Of a DNA stretch of 64,000 nt, positions 53,662-62,616 are shown one piece after another. Source of the stretch: Corynebacterium sp. SCR221107 (GTDB taxonomy: Bacteria; Actinomycetota; Actinomycetes; Mycobacteriales; Mycobacteriaceae). Below the pieces are notes generated by a model. It searched no databases. It was not told the origin of the DNA and saw only the letters and a list, made by a program, of their open reading frames with translations. Each line of letters starts with the position of its first letter. The stretch's first letter is position 1. The position numbers and the translations under genes are program-made. The stretch lies in contig NZ_CP115670.1 in assembly GCF_027886475.1 (NCBI RefSeq), forward strand, positions 310,001 to 374,000, in the 5' to 3' direction.

Positions 53662-54921
53662 GTGAGCGATCAGCAATTAACCGTTGCGGAACTTCTGGCA
53701 CGCTCCGGCAAGGACAAGAAGACTTCGGGTCGCCGTCGTCGCCGCAGCCTTGAGGAAGGCGGCGTGTCCATTGCTGAGCTGACCGGAAACATTCCCAAGG
53801 TTGAGGCAACACCGGTTGCCGGCAAGCACAACACCGAGTCCATTGAGGGTGTTGATCGCGACCAAGCGGTGACTGTAACCGCTGGTGACAAGCAGGCCGG
53901 CACAAGCGAGCAGACGCCGCACGCAGCGGACGCTGTGGCCGTCGGCAAGCAAGAAGAACAAACGCCTGAGGCCGCAAAGTCCGCCGCCGACGACAAGACG
54001 CCTGCTGCAGAGAAACCCGCTGCAGACGAGCCTGAGGCTCCAAGGCCCGCAGCCGAGAAGTCTGCCCCAACCGACGCGGGACCGAAGTTCGGGGTGCCCA
54101 AGACCGCAAAGCTGGAGGCCGTCCCGGCGCCAGCCAAGCCGGTGGCGCAAGCAACGCCGGGAAAGGCTGCTGCCGACAAGAATGCGCCAGCCCAGCAAGC
54201 ACCAACAGCCCAGGCGTCCAAGCCGGCACAGAAGCCAGCTCAGCCTCAGTCACAGCTCGGCCAGCCTTCTGTCGCCAATGACGAGACCGTGATCTTGTCT
54301 GTCGTCGACGAAAATGATCCGGTTCGCCTGACCACCGGCACGTTCCCGGCGGTCAAGGGCGGCAAGTCCTCCACCGAGGTCAATGTCTCCGAATTGGCAG
54401 CGTCGGCCGAGGTGGCAAAGCCAGCGCAACCTGAGCAACCGGCACCGAGCGTTGCGGCACCGAAGTCGGCACCGCGTACCCCGGAGCTCGCAGAGCCCGC
54501 CGAGCTATCTCCCGAGGTCGCCGCGGCTTTGACCCCTGCTGTGGACGAGGCGTCGGCGGGGGAGACCACCACCTTCAACGCGGTGCCTGCCGACGCGGAC
54601 GCCGTGCCAACGACCGCGGATTCGGTGGAAGTCGCGGAGATTGAGGACGCTGATGGCGACGAAGACAACGTCCCGGTTTCCGTGGGCGCGATCATCCTGC
54701 AGGCGCTTGTGGGAGTGGCCCTCGGCGTTGTTGTGTTCGCCGGTTTCCAATTCCTGTGGGGCAACCTCGGCCGCGGCATCGTCGCCGTCCTGGCCGCCAT
54801 CGTGGCTGTGCTGATCATCTTCGTCGTCAACAAGGTAAATTCCGCCCACGACCGCCTGCTTACCGTGCTGAGCGCACTGGTTGCCATCGTGCTTACCTTC
54901 GGCCCGCTGCTGACCGTCTAG
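53662..54921 (+). CDS. Membrane protein with long Ala/Pro/Lys-rich cytoplasmic region (Rv0497-like position)
   Basis: About 419 residues. After a short conserved front ([20 protein letters not shown]), residues 50-320 are low-complexity Ala/Pro/Glu/Lys. Three hydrophobic helices end the protein ([53 protein letters not shown]). The front segment VAELLAR is a feature of mycobacterial Rv0497-type proteins. GTG 53662 follows AAGGAG; the longer open frame upstream overlaps ppx2 and is not used. Function unknown. Confidence 0.8.
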   Translation: MSDQQLTVAELLARSGKDKKTSGRRRRRSLEEGGVSIAELTGNIPKVEATPVAGKHNTESIEGVDRDQAVTVTAGDKQAGTSEQTPHAADAVAVGKQEEQTPEAAKSAADDKTPAAEKPAADEPEAPRPAAEKSAPTDAGPKFGVPKTAKLEAVPAPAKPVAQATPGKAAADKNAPAQQAPTAQASKPAQKPAQPQSQLGQPSVANDETVILSVVDENDPVRLTTGTFPAVKGGKSSTEVNVSELAASAEVAKPAQPEQPAPSVAAPKSAPRTPELAEPAELSPEVAAALTPAVDEASAGETTTFNAVPADADAVPTTADSVEVAEIEDADGDEDNVPVSVGAIILQALVGVALGVVVFAGFQFLWGNLGRGIVAVLAAIVAVLIIFVVNKVNSAHDRLLTVLSALVAIVLTFGPLLTV

Positions 54922-54943
54922 CCCGCAACAGGCGATTCTTTCC

Positions 54944-54990
54944 AACCCCAGCCCAGCTGGCGCGTACACGCGCTACGGGCTGGGGTTTGG
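54944..54990 (+). terminator. Terminator hairpin before proC
   Basis: AACCCCAGCCC (54944-54954) pairs with GGGCTGGGGTT (54977-54987), with an inner GCGCG/CGCGC stem; ends TTTGG. Confidence 0.7.
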
Positions 54991-54992
54991 TG

Positions 54993-55043
54993 ATGGGCAA
55001 GGGTTCCGGTTCGAAAACGCGGCCAATGCGTGGCAAGGTGTAA
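54993..55043 (+). CDS. Possible 16-residue basic leader peptide before proC
   Basis: [16 protein letters not shown] is an open frame directly after a hairpin and ends 2 nt before the proC ATG (TAATCATG). No clear RBS. It may be chance; if translated it would couple to proC. Confidence 0.25.
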   Translation: MGKGSGSKTRPMRGKV

Positions 55044-55045
55044 TC

Positions 55046-55852
55046 ATGAGTTCAATTGCAGTCATCGGCGGTGGCAAGATCGGCGAGGCCCTCGTGTCGG
55101 GCCTCATTGCCAACGGGGTCGACCCCAAAGACATCAACGTCACCAACCGCAACAGCGAGCGCGGGCATTATCTTAAAGAGACCTACGGTGTTGTCCCGTT
55201 TACTGACAACGTCTCCGCTGTCGACGAAGTCAGCGTGGTGTTTGTCTGCGTCAAGCCCAAGGACGTAGTCAAGGTCGTAGGGGAGATAGCCGAGGCGATT
55301 GACAACAACACCGCAACCACGGTGGTTTCTATGGCGGCCGGTATTTCCAATGCCGTCATCGAAGAGGTGCTGACCGCCGGTGCACCTGTGGTCCGGGTTA
55401 TGCCGAACACTCCGATGCTCGTAGGCAAGGGCATGTCCGTTGTCGCCCCTGGGCGTTTCGTGGGGGAAGAACAGCTCAAGGAAGTCGTCGAGCTGCTGGA
55501 GGCCGTCGGCGCCGTCCGCGTGCTTACTGAGTCGGATATGGACGCTGTCACCGCTTTGTCTGGTTCCTCCCCGGCCTACATCTTCCTCATCGCCGAGACC
55601 ATGATCGACGCGGGTGTTCACCTTGGGCTTCCCCGCGATGTGGCCAAAGACCTCGCCATCAACTCCATTTATGGTGCCGGCGCGATGATGCAAGAAACCG
55701 GCGAGGAGCCCTCGCAGCTGCGCGCCAATGTGTCCTCGCCCGCGGGGACCACGATCGCGGCCATCCGTGAACTTGAGGAGTCGGGGTTGCGCGGCGCGTT
55801 TTACCGTGCGACCAAGGCGTGTGCCGATCGTTCGGCTGAACTAGGCAAGTAA
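55046..55852 (+). CDS. proC: Pyrroline-5-carboxylate reductase
   Basis: A 268-residue NADPH enzyme completing proline synthesis. Rossmann motif [17 protein letters not shown] at the N-terminus, [18 protein letters not shown], and the substrate-site [22 protein letters not shown] with the conserved late segment [20 protein letters not shown]. Full length for the family. AAGGTG lies 5-8 nt before the ATG. A terminator follows 26 nt after. Confidence 0.97.
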   Translation: MSSIAVIGGGKIGEALVSGLIANGVDPKDINVTNRNSERGHYLKETYGVVPFTDNVSAVDEVSVVFVCVKPKDVVKVVGEIAEAIDNNTATTVVSMAAGISNAVIEEVLTAGAPVVRVMPNTPMLVGKGMSVVAPGRFVGEEQLKEVVELLEAVGAVRVLTESDMDAVTALSGSSPAYIFLIAETMIDAGVHLGLPRDVAKDLAINSIYGAGAMMQETGEEPSQLRANVSSPAGTTIAAIRELEESGLRGAFYRATKACADRSAELGK

Positions 55853-55878
55853 TGCGCGGCTGATCATCGCTCATGCCC

Positions 55879-55920
55879 GGGCCGCCCTTCCAGTGATGAG
55901 GGGCGGCCCTTGTTGCGTTT
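55879..55920 (+). terminator. Terminator of proC
   Basis: GGGCCGCCC (55879-55887) and GGGCGGCCC (55901-55909) form a perfect 9-bp stem, followed by TTGTTGCGTTT. Confidence 0.8.
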
Positions 55921-56320
55921 AAGGGGCTCTTCCGGATTTGGAGTGCGTAGGGGCTTAGGGTGCGATTGTGGTAGGCACAATGGGAAGAGGTGGCGCAGTA
56001 GGCGAGGGCAGCGGGGCATCGGCGAAGCCTCGACAAATGACATCCTTGTCATTCGCGGTGAGGTTTTTGGATCGAAACTGAAGAAAAGTTCTGTGATTTA
56101 TGGGGTAGTTTTTCAGCCGTGGGGCGTCGTTGAAGCGCTGAAAAAAATTGTCTTTACCTGTATCTATAAGAAAAGTGTGTGGTGCGGGTGGTGGTCACTG
56201 GAACAAATTTCTCGCACATAAGTCGCAACAGTCACACGATTCACGCTAGACTTTAGCAAGCACGTGCGTGTTCGTTCTGCGGGAGGGGAAGCCTGCAGCG
56301 CGCCACGGCTGAAGGGTTAG
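55921..56320. other. Intergenic stretch before the HTH gene
   Basis: About 400 bp with no gene. An inverted repeat TTTTTCAGC (56109-56117) / GCTGAAAAA (56137-56145) is present. TAGACT near 56,249 in CACGCTAGACTTTAGC is a plausible -10 for the downstream gene, leaving a leader of about 65 nt. Confidence 0.45.
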
Positions 56321-56518
56321 ATGAATATGGCAAAAGAAGATAATGGAACCTTCTTGACGGTCGCCGAGGTCGCAGAGATCATGCGGGTCTCCAAGATGAC
56401 CGTTTACCGCTTGGTCCACTCCGGTGAGCTTCCGGCGGTTCGCGTTGGGCGCAGTTTCCGCGTTCACGAGAAGGCAGTCAACGATTACTTGGACTCCTCT
56501 TATTACGAGGTTGGCTAA
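56321..56518 (+). CDS. Excisionase/BldC-type small DNA-binding protein
   Basis: A 65-residue protein with a MerR/excisionase-like winged helix: TFLTVAEVAEIMRVSKMTVY, RLVHSGELPAVRVGRSFRVH. It is the counterpart of Rv0500A, placed between proC and the bS22 gene as in mycobacteria. Not phage-derived in context. ATG 56321 (spacing 4 nt from AAGGG) or ATG 56327 (spacing 10) could be the start. Targets unknown. Confidence 0.88.
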   Translation: MNMAKEDNGTFLTVAEVAEIMRVSKMTVYRLVHSGELPAVRVGRSFRVHEKAVNDYLDSSYYEVG

Positions 56519-56550
56519 AGTTCGTTGGCGCTCCTTTTGTTTTTACAAGG

Positions 56551-56606
56551 CGGCAATATCCCCTTCTTTCCTTGATGGGAAGGAGGAGATATTGCCGTTT
56601 TCTTTT
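56551..56606 (+). terminator. Terminator after the HTH gene
   Basis: CGGCAATATC (56551-56560) pairs with GATATTGCCG (56588-56597), with an inner CTTTCC/GGAAGG-type stem, and TTTTCTTTT follows. Confidence 0.9.
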
Positions 56607-56834
56607 GTCTTAACCAAGGGGGCATTTTTGGTTGCTCACACCTCAGTAGGTAAGATATTCAGCATTCGTGTCAGCAGCATGCCCAACGTAACGGCGCGGT
56701 TCATCCCTTGCGGGTGTTCCATGTCGAGTTGAACGCGGGCGAATGTGCACTTCGGCTGTGTCATACAACCTTTTGACCGTTGGGCGGCTGACAGGGAAGT
56801 ACGTACACCTACTGATAAAGCGAGGGAAACCGTT
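56607..56834. other. Promoter and leader region of the bS22 gene
   Basis: No gene. TTGACC at about 56,772 may be a -35 element, but no confident -10 is visible. The last part, AGCGAGGGAAACC, gives a ribosome site before the ATG. Confidence 0.4.
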
Positions 56835-56936
56835 ATGGGTTCTGTCATCAAGAAGCGCCGTAAGCGCATGTCCAAGAAGAAGCACCGCAAGCTTCTGCGT
56901 CGCACCCGCGTGCAGCGTCGTAAGCTCGGCAAGTAA
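56835..56936 (+). CDS. 30S ribosomal protein bS22 (AURKAIP1/COX24 domain)
   Basis: A 33-residue very basic peptide: [19 protein letters not shown], then [14 protein letters not shown]. This is the short actinobacterial ribosomal protein seen in mycobacterial ribosomes (Rv0500B position), with the AURKAIP1/COX24 pattern. GAGGG lies 6-7 nt before the ATG. It is easily missed by gene finders because of its size. Confidence 0.93.
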
Positions 56937-56949
56937 GCCGGGCAGGCAG

Positions 56950-57004
56950 CACCACCTCTTAGATCAAGGATTGCTCTTTGGTCCACAGGGGTGGTGTTTT
57001 CTTT
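56950..57004 (+). terminator. Terminator of the bS22 gene
   Basis: CACCACCTCT (56950-56959) pairs with AGGGGTGGTG (56987-56996) allowing one G-T, then TTTTCTTT. Confidence 0.75.
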
Positions 57005-57080
57005 ATGTCAGCGCTGGCGAACCCTTCGAGCCACAGGGGCAACAAGGCACCCTTGGTCTCGTTCGCCCTCAGCCCTACGG

Positions 57081-58124
57081 CTACTTCTTGTACAGCTTCC
57101 AGCCGCCGAAACTAAAAGCGGCGGTGGCCAATGCGGGAAGCCCGAAGGTGCGCACCGCCTTGCGGATGGATCGATAGTCGCGGATCTCCCAGCCGCGGGC
57201 TTTGGCCTCCTTGCGCAGCGGGACATCGGGGTTGATGGCAACGGCATTGCCCACCATCGACAGCATGGGCACGTCATTGATGGAATCTGAGTACGCGGTG
57301 CAGCGGGACAGGTCGAGGCGCTCGATGGTGGCCAGTGCGGCGACGGCGTGCTTTTTTCCGGGTCCGTGCAGGATATCGCCGACGAGGCGGCCGGTGAACT
57401 TGCCGTCCTTGACCTCGGCGACGGTACCGAGCGCGCCGGTGAATCCCAGCCGTTGCGCCAAAATCTGTGCCAGCTGGACCGGGGTAGCGCTGACGAGCCA
57501 TACCTGGTGGCCGGCGGCGATGTGGGTATCGGCCAATTGCTTGGTGCCGGGCCAGAGCTTTTCGCTCATGTTGTTGTCGACGATCTCCTCACACAGGGCG
57601 ATAAGCTCGTCGACGCTGCGTCCCTTGATGAACTCGAGGGCCTGCTGGCGGCCTTCGGCAACATCGCTGGCGTTCTCGGAGCCGGTGACGCGGAACTTGA
57701 TTTGCTTCCAGATCACCGGGAGGATCTGCGACAGTGAGAAGTAGCGCTTCTTAGCAAGCCCAACGGCGAACACGATAAGGGAGGAGCCCTGGATGAGGGT
57801 GTTATCCACGTCAAAGAATGCGGCCACGCCCTCATCCTGAGGAATGGTGGGATCAGGTGTTGTCACATGGAGTCCGCCGGCGGATTCGATGGACCCGGTG
57901 ACCGAATCGAGTCCCTTCGTGTAGTCGGAGAGTTCGAGGTCGAAAAGCTCGGCGACGGCGGCTGCTGCGGCGGCCTCACCCGCCTCGCGCTGGGTCTCAT
58001 CGTCGATGGGCGGCAGGGCCAGTTCCTCGAGGAATCGGCGCAGATTCCCGCGCGTGCTCGACCAACTGGCTAAAAACTCCTGCGGGGTGTGGTGCCAGTA
58101 TGGGTCGGGCTGCGTGACGCTCAC
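57081..58124 (-). CDS. HAD-IB family phosphatase (SerB1-like)
   Basis: A 347-residue protein with an N-terminal helical extension (to about 95) and a HAD domain: motif [14 protein letters not shown] (nucleophile Asp and acid Asp), motif II WLVSATP, motif [14 protein letters not shown], motif [14 protein letters not shown]. It is in the HAD-IB subfamily, called phosphoserine phosphatase-like (SerB1, Rv0505c position), but substrate is uncertain. A C-terminal hydrophobic stretch ([16 protein letters not shown]) may contact the membrane. GTG 58124 with AAGGAAT 7 nt upstream. Confidence 0.88.
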   Translation of the reverse strand: MSVTQPDPYWHHTPQEFLASWSSTRGNLRRFLEELALPPIDDETQREAGEAAAAAAVAELFDLELSDYTKGLDSVTGSIESAGGLHVTTPDPTIPQDEGVAAFFDVDNTLIQGSSLIVFAVGLAKKRYFSLSQILPVIWKQIKFRVTGSENASDVAEGRQQALEFIKGRSVDELIALCEEIVDNNMSEKLWPGTKQLADTHIAAGHQVWLVSATPVQLAQILAQRLGFTGALGTVAEVKDGKFTGRLVGDILHGPGKKHAVAALATIERLDLSRCTAYSDSINDVPMLSMVGNAVAINPDVPLRKEAKARGWEIRDYRSIRKAVRTFGLPALATAAFSFGGWKLYKK

Positions 58125-58528
58125 GGTGGATTCCTTATTGCGGCCTGCTAGTGGTGGGATAACTCGCCTTTGGACGGTCGTTCCCTATGTTAATGCGCCG
58201 CCGGGAATCGTGCCTGAAAACCTCCCTTGTCCGAAGTAGTGCGCCATTGGCCTGGCGCAGCGCCCAGCGGTTGCCGCTGTTGTGATCGATCAAAGCGCGG
58301 TTTGTCGTTGACACGACGACATCGGGGAGAAAAGGTCGCACTGTAAGGCGGATGCACATACGGTTGCAAGCACGGATAAAAAAGGATGCGCCCGCTACTG
58401 GCATGACACCGGAATGGGAAAGAAAAAAGAGTGTTTGGGGTTATAGGGTTAAGGAATCCACGCGCGCGCCCTTTCGCGGGCGTGTGTGTCATGAGGGATT
58501 TACCCACATACTTGAGAAAAGGAGCGAC
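58125..58528. other. Intergenic stretch between the SerB-like and glutaredoxin genes
   Basis: About 400 bp with no gene. A hairpin GCGCGCCC / GCGGGCGT around TTTC lies near 58,463-58,483, about 45 nt before the glutaredoxin start, in the probable leader. Nothing else recognised. Confidence 0.4.
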
Positions 58529-58822
58529 ATGGTGGATGACCACATCGGTGCCGGTGCGCCAACCGCCGCGGGCCACCTAGTGGAGTTGATGGTGCGGAAG
58601 ACGTGTGGTTCCTGCAAGCGGGTTGCGGCCCAGATCGAACCGATCGTTGCGGCCGCAGGCGCGCGCCTTGTGCTTCACGACGTCGACAAGACTCCCGCGC
58701 TTGCGGCCGAATTCGGCGACCGGGTTCCCGTTGTCGTGGTCGATGGCGAGGAGTTCGCCTGCTGGGAAGTAGACGATGAGGAATTGGCCGCGGAGCTGGC
58801 ACTGCCGGTAACTACCCCCTAA
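58529..58822 (+). CDS. Glutaredoxin family protein
   Basis: A 97-residue thioredoxin-fold protein with a CxxC active site, Cys26-Gly-Ser-Cys29 (VRKTCGSCKRV), and the cis-Pro segment RVPVVVVDGEEFACW. It belongs to the short glutaredoxin-like (DUF836) group found before hemA in actinobacteria (Rv0508 position). Probable disulfide exchange partner unknown. AAAAGGAG lies 5 nt before the ATG. Confidence 0.88.
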   Translation: MVDDHIGAGAPTAAGHLVELMVRKTCGSCKRVAAQIEPIVAAAGARLVLHDVDKTPALAAEFGDRVPVVVVDGEEFACWEVDDEELAAELALPVTTP

Positions 58823-59232
58823 GAGGTGACCGGAGATACGCCCGGCGGTATCATAATCAACCTTATGGTTGATGGACATAAATCCCGGGTTATGCACTAT
58901 TACTGCAGCCCGGGGGGTGTTCACAGCCGAGGTCTACTCCGAGGTGGCCGGGTGTGCGGGGGTACCCGCATCGCGGCAGTCCCCGGGATTCTACGGGGTT
59001 AAACCCCTGGCAGTTTCTCCCTACCCCCGCTGGGTGGATAGGGTGGAACGAGGACTTCGGCGACGTCGGCCAACGAGAGTCAAGGTATTTTATTCGTGAG
59101 TTTCATGCAGGCGTGGTGGAAGCCACGAGGACCTTTATGCGTTGAATCGACGTGGATGTTGATGGATGGACCGGCATCGACCAGGCGAGTAAGCGCTTGG
59201 TTGGTGATGGATTGAAAGCGGTGGTGTAAGTC
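58823..59232 (+). promoter_or_regulatory. Structured leader region before hemA
   Basis: About 410 bp with no confirmed gene. Hairpins: ATCAACC/GGTTGAT (58856-58873), TGCGGG/CCCGCA around GGTA (58955-58970), and a GGGG/CCCC stem near 58,996-59,008, plus CCCGGG repeats. TATTTT near 59,087 is a candidate -10. A 36-codon Trp-containing open frame (59105-59215) precedes hemA. Regulation by RNA structure is possible but not shown. Confidence 0.45.
59105..59215 (+). CDS. Possible 36-residue leader peptide before hemA
   Basis: MQAWWKPRGPLCVESTWMLM, then DGPASTRRVSAWLVMD; four Trp residues. It ends 17 nt before the hemA GTG. There is no strong RBS, and its codon pattern is unconvincing. It could be a regulatory leader or chance. 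Confidence 0.25.
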   Translation: MQAWWKPRGPLCVESTWMLMDGPASTRRVSAWLVMD

Positions 59233-60627
59233 GTGAGTGTGCTGGTTGTTGGAATGTCTCATCGTTCGGCACCGGTGGCGCTTCTGGAGCAGCTAAGCAT
59301 GGATGACACCGTGCGCGATTCCACCGCACAGCAGTTGGTGGACAGCCCCTCGCTCACCGAAGCGATGATCGTGTCTACCTGTAACCGCCTCGAGGTCTAC
59401 GCGATGACCTCCAGCTTCCACTCCGGCGTCAATGATGTCGTCGAGGTATTGCACGATATCTCGGGCGTGGACATGGAGACCCTGCGCGGCTACCTGTATG
59501 TCCGTTATGCCGACGCCGCCGCCGAGCACATGATGGTGGTGGTCTCCGGTATGGATTCGATGGTGGTCGGCGAGCAGCAGATCATCGGGCAGGTGCGCAC
59601 CGCCTACCAGCACGCGATCGAGATCGGTACCGTGGGCCCGGCCCTGCACGGGCTGGTCCAGGCTTCCTTGCACACCGGCAAGCGCGTGCATACCGAGACC
59701 AATATCGATGACGCCGGCGCTTCGATGGTTTCCTTTGCCCTAGACGAGGCATTGACTCAGATGGGGCTGCCTACTGATATGGCGTCTTCCCCCCTCAAGG
59801 GCAAGGTTGCCTTGGTTCTCGGCGCTGGTGCGATGGCCTCGTTGGCGGCCACTCATCTGGGCAGACTGGGTGTTTCCACGTTGATCATTGCCAACCGCAC
59901 CCGCGAGCGTGCCGAGCGTTTGGCCGATCACGCCCGCCAGGCCGGGGTCGATGCCGAGGTCGTGGACTTCGATGAGCGCGTGGCGACGTTGTCGCGGGTC
60001 GATATTGCGGTGTCGGCAACGGGCGCGAACACCTTTACCATCGAAGGCGCGGATGTTGCGGATGTGCCGGCAGGGCACGCGTTGATGCTCATCGATTTGT
60101 CCATGCCACGCGATATCGACGACGCGGCCGCGATGCGCCAGGAGGTTAGTTTGGTCAACATCGAGAAACTGCACGCGATTTCGCGCGAGGATTCCGGCTC
60201 CGATGGCGCCGCCCAGCGCATCGTCAACGAGGAGCTCGCCGCATATAGCTCCGCCCAGCGCGTGAAAGATGTTGCCCCGGCGGTGTCTGCTTTACGACGC
60301 CACGCTGCCGAACTCGTCGAGTCGGAGCTGGACCGCTTGAAATCCAAGGTGCCCGGCATCAGCGAAGAGGATTTCGGGGAGGTCCAGCGCACTGTACGCC
60401 GAGTGGTGGACAAGCTGTTGCACCAGCCGACGGTGCGCGTGAAGGAGCTGGCCGCCAACTCGGGGACCGTTTCCTATGATTCGGCCCTGCAGGAGTTGTT
60501 CGGCCTTAGCGAGGCCCTGCCGGAGCGTTCCGTCAAGGTCGACGTCGACGAGCTTCCCGATGCTGAAATCGTCGCCTTGGGGGTCACCGATGTTGAGCGT
60601 GCGACCGCGGCCCTGCGCAAGCACTAA
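59233..60627 (+). CDS. hemA: Glutamyl-tRNA reductase
   Basis: A 464-residue enzyme making glutamate-1-semialdehyde from Glu-tRNA, the committed step of tetrapyrrole synthesis. Nucleophile Cys50 is in [14 protein letters not shown]; the SVVVGEQQI-type motif appears as [22 protein letters not shown] loop [16 protein letters not shown]-terminal dimerisation helix region. GTG start. hemC follows after 31 nt. In C. glutamicum it is haem-regulated (HrrA); no site is claimed here. Confidence 0.96.
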   Translation: MSVLVVGMSHRSAPVALLEQLSMDDTVRDSTAQQLVDSPSLTEAMIVSTCNRLEVYAMTSSFHSGVNDVVEVLHDISGVDMETLRGYLYVRYADAAAEHMMVVVSGMDSMVVGEQQIIGQVRTAYQHAIEIGTVGPALHGLVQASLHTGKRVHTETNIDDAGASMVSFALDEALTQMGLPTDMASSPLKGKVALVLGAGAMASLAATHLGRLGVSTLIIANRTRERAERLADHARQAGVDAEVVDFDERVATLSRVDIAVSATGANTFTIEGADVADVPAGHALMLIDLSMPRDIDDAAAMRQEVSLVNIEKLHAISREDSGSDGAAQRIVNEELAAYSSAQRVKDVAPAVSALRRHAAELVESELDRLKSKVPGISEEDFGEVQRTVRRVVDKLLHQPTVRVKELAANSGTVSYDSALQELFGLSEALPERSVKVDVDELPDAEIVALGVTDVERATAALRKH

Positions 60628-60658
60628 GAACCACAATTTTTCCCCAGAGGAGATCGCT

Positions 60659-61576
60659 TTGAGTCAGACCGCATCCACCTTGCTAATTGGTACCCGTGGC
60701 AGCCTGTTGGCCACCACACAGTCCGGCCACGTTCGTGATTGGCTGGCGGCCAATGGCTTTGCCTCCGAGCTGCACATCGTCACCACCCACGGAGACGTCA
60801 ACATGGCTCCCGTCGAGCGCATCGGTGTCGGCGTGTTTACCCAGGCCCTGCGCGAGGCCCTCGAAGCGGGCGAGTGCGACATCGCGGTCCACTCCTTCAA
60901 GGACCTTCCCACCGAGCCGGATCCTCGCTTCCACCTGGTTGTGCCGGTGCGTGCCGACGCCCGCGACTGTCTCGTGGCCCGGGATGAATTAACCCTGTCG
61001 GAACTGCCCATTGGTGCCAAGGTGGGCACCGGCGCACCGCGGCGGATCTCCCAGCTCAAGGCGCTGCGCCCCGATCTGGAGATCGTGCCTTTACGTGGCA
61101 ACATCGACACGCGCATGGGGAAGGTGACAAGCGGCGAGCTCGACGCCGTGGTCCTAGCCTTTGCCGGGCTTTCTCGCGTCGGGCGCGGCGACGAAGCCAC
61201 CGAGGTCTTTGACCCCAGCCAGGTCGTGCCCGCGCCCGCTCAAGGCGCACTCGCCATCGAGTGCCGTGCCGACGACGAACGCGCCCGCGCCGCCATCGAC
61301 TCCATCGCCGATGCGATCGCTTTCGCACAGGCCCAGGCAGAGCGCGTCGTGCTCAACCGCCTGGAGGCGGGCTGTACCGCCCCGGTTGCAGCGCACTCCT
61401 TCGTCAACGAGGAAGGCGAGCTTGTGGCAGAGGCCACCGTCGTCGCCCTCGATGGCTCCCAGGCAGTGCGTGAGACCGCGACCGGACGAGTCGAGGACTG
61501 CGTTGCCGTGGGTGAAAAGCTTGCGCAGACGCTCATCGAGATGGGGGCTACGGACATCCTTGGCGCGACCACGTAG
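60659..61576 (+). CDS. hemC: Hydroxymethylbilane synthase (porphobilinogen deaminase)
   Basis: A 305-residue enzyme polymerising four porphobilinogens. Motifs: [54 protein letters not shown], and the dipyrromethane-cofactor Cys in [13 protein letters not shown]. Start is TTG 60659 with AGAGGAG about 6-7 nt upstream; no ATG or GTG fits, and the longer upstream open frame overlaps hemA. Followed by a strong hairpin. Confidence 0.94.
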   Translation: MSQTASTLLIGTRGSLLATTQSGHVRDWLAANGFASELHIVTTHGDVNMAPVERIGVGVFTQALREALEAGECDIAVHSFKDLPTEPDPRFHLVVPVRADARDCLVARDELTLSELPIGAKVGTGAPRRISQLKALRPDLEIVPLRGNIDTRMGKVTSGELDAVVLAFAGLSRVGRGDEATEVFDPSQVVPAPAQGALAIECRADDERARAAIDSIADAIAFAQAQAERVVLNRLEAGCTAPVAAHSFVNEEGELVAEATVVALDGSQAVRETATGRVEDCVAVGEKLAQTLIEMGATDILGATT

Positions 61577-61644
61577 CGGTGAAGGCTGAAGGCCCGGCTG
61601 CCCCTCGATCCGCTGACCGACATAAGTGCACGACCCTATTCAAG

Positions 61645-61677
61645 AAGGCCGCGGTGGATTCTTCCCACCGCGGCCTT
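61645..61677 (+). terminator. Hairpin after hemC
   Basis: AAGGCCGCGGTGG (61645-61657) and CCACCGCGGCCTT (61665-61677) are perfect reverse complements with a 7-nt loop. No T run beyond TT, but stem strength suggests termination. Confidence 0.7.
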
Positions 61678-61717
61678 GGCCTACATTTGGCGACTGAGCA
61701 GATCAAACGGTCTCTGC

Positions 61718-61767
61718 GTACACCTCAGTACACTGAGTACCTTACGTACACTACGTACCCTGCGTAC
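61718..61767 (+). repeat. Six-copy 9-bp tandem array with GTAC core
   Basis: GTAC begins at 61718, 61728, 61737, 61746, 61755 and 61764: spacing 10, then 9 four times. Units include GTACACTGA, GTACCTTAC, GTACACTAC and GTACCCTGC. In one frame it reads as Y-x-x triplets, but no gene is supported there. Confidence 0.8.
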
Positions 61768-62616
61768 CCTGTTTGCAGTCGATCCAGGGTGGGAAGCAAA
61801 AGTATGTTTCCCGGATGCAGGCCGCGGTGACCGGGAGTGTGCCCGGCGCCGGCAATGGCGCGCGGCATTGTCCACCCCTTTTGGGGGAAGCTGGAATTAT
61901 ATGCGGTGAGCGACTCAGGGAATTTTCGATTGCCAAAAACTCGACGCAGGAGAAGCGTCGCCGCAAGCGGCCGGGTGCTTGTGGCGGCCTGAGAATCTAC
62001 CTTGGTGGTCTGTTATGCGAAAAAGTCCAGCTTAAGGCGTGCATATTCTCTTCAAGGGGAATGGTTGGCGCTACAGGTTTCCACTTGTGCGAGAAGATGC
62101 GCACGCACGGGGGTGGGCGGCGATGGGAGGGTTGAGGGATATTACCACCACCGGTGTGGTGGTCGGCTTCAGCCCCCGGTTTTTTATATGGGGCGAACTC
62201 AATTATGGTGTATTACCACACGCTTTCAGCGCCCTGTGCACGGGGTCGGCATCGCGCAGATGTTGCGATATCGGACCACGTGGACACAAGGGCGCGGTTT
62301 TTGTGTTGTGCCAGCCAACGAGTCTGTGGCGGTGGAGGAGTCCGTCCGCCCGCATATTCGTGGCAGGTCATGACATAAGGGCTGGTGGGATAACCGAATA
62401 GGCAATGCGTGCAGGCTGGGGTCTTCGTGAGTTGTAATGGCCACGATCCTGGACCTGGTTGTGTGACCAGTTTTTCGATGCCTGCGCGGCGAATAGACAC
62501 ATACGCGATGCCCCTTCGGCGTAGCGCATATTCCGTGTGAACCGTCTTACCCCTCGGGGTGCGGCGAAGAAGGGATGAGCGTGTGCCCAGGGAGCTAGAA
62601 AACGGGTTTTTGACAT

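Larger units (their letters stand above)
61577..62616. other. Long non-coding interval between hemC and hemD
   Basis: 1,040 bp without a supported gene. It holds the hemC hairpin, the 9-bp tandem array (61718-61767), hairpins CGACGC/GCGTCG (about 61,938-61,957) and ACCACCAC/GTGGTGGT (62144-62163), and an AT-rich patch with TTTTTTATATGG near 62,181. Open frames here have no convincing start or codon bias. In C. glutamicum other genes lie between hemC and hemD, so this may be a deletion scar. Confidence 0.5.

Noticed and set aside
61718..61767. CRISPR array
   Set aside because: Units are only 9 bp with no unique spacers, and no cas gene is near.
61773..62135. A 120-codon plus-strand open frame between hemC and hemD
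   Set aside because: No RBS, mixed codon use and no recognisable family; the interval also has many stops in other frames.
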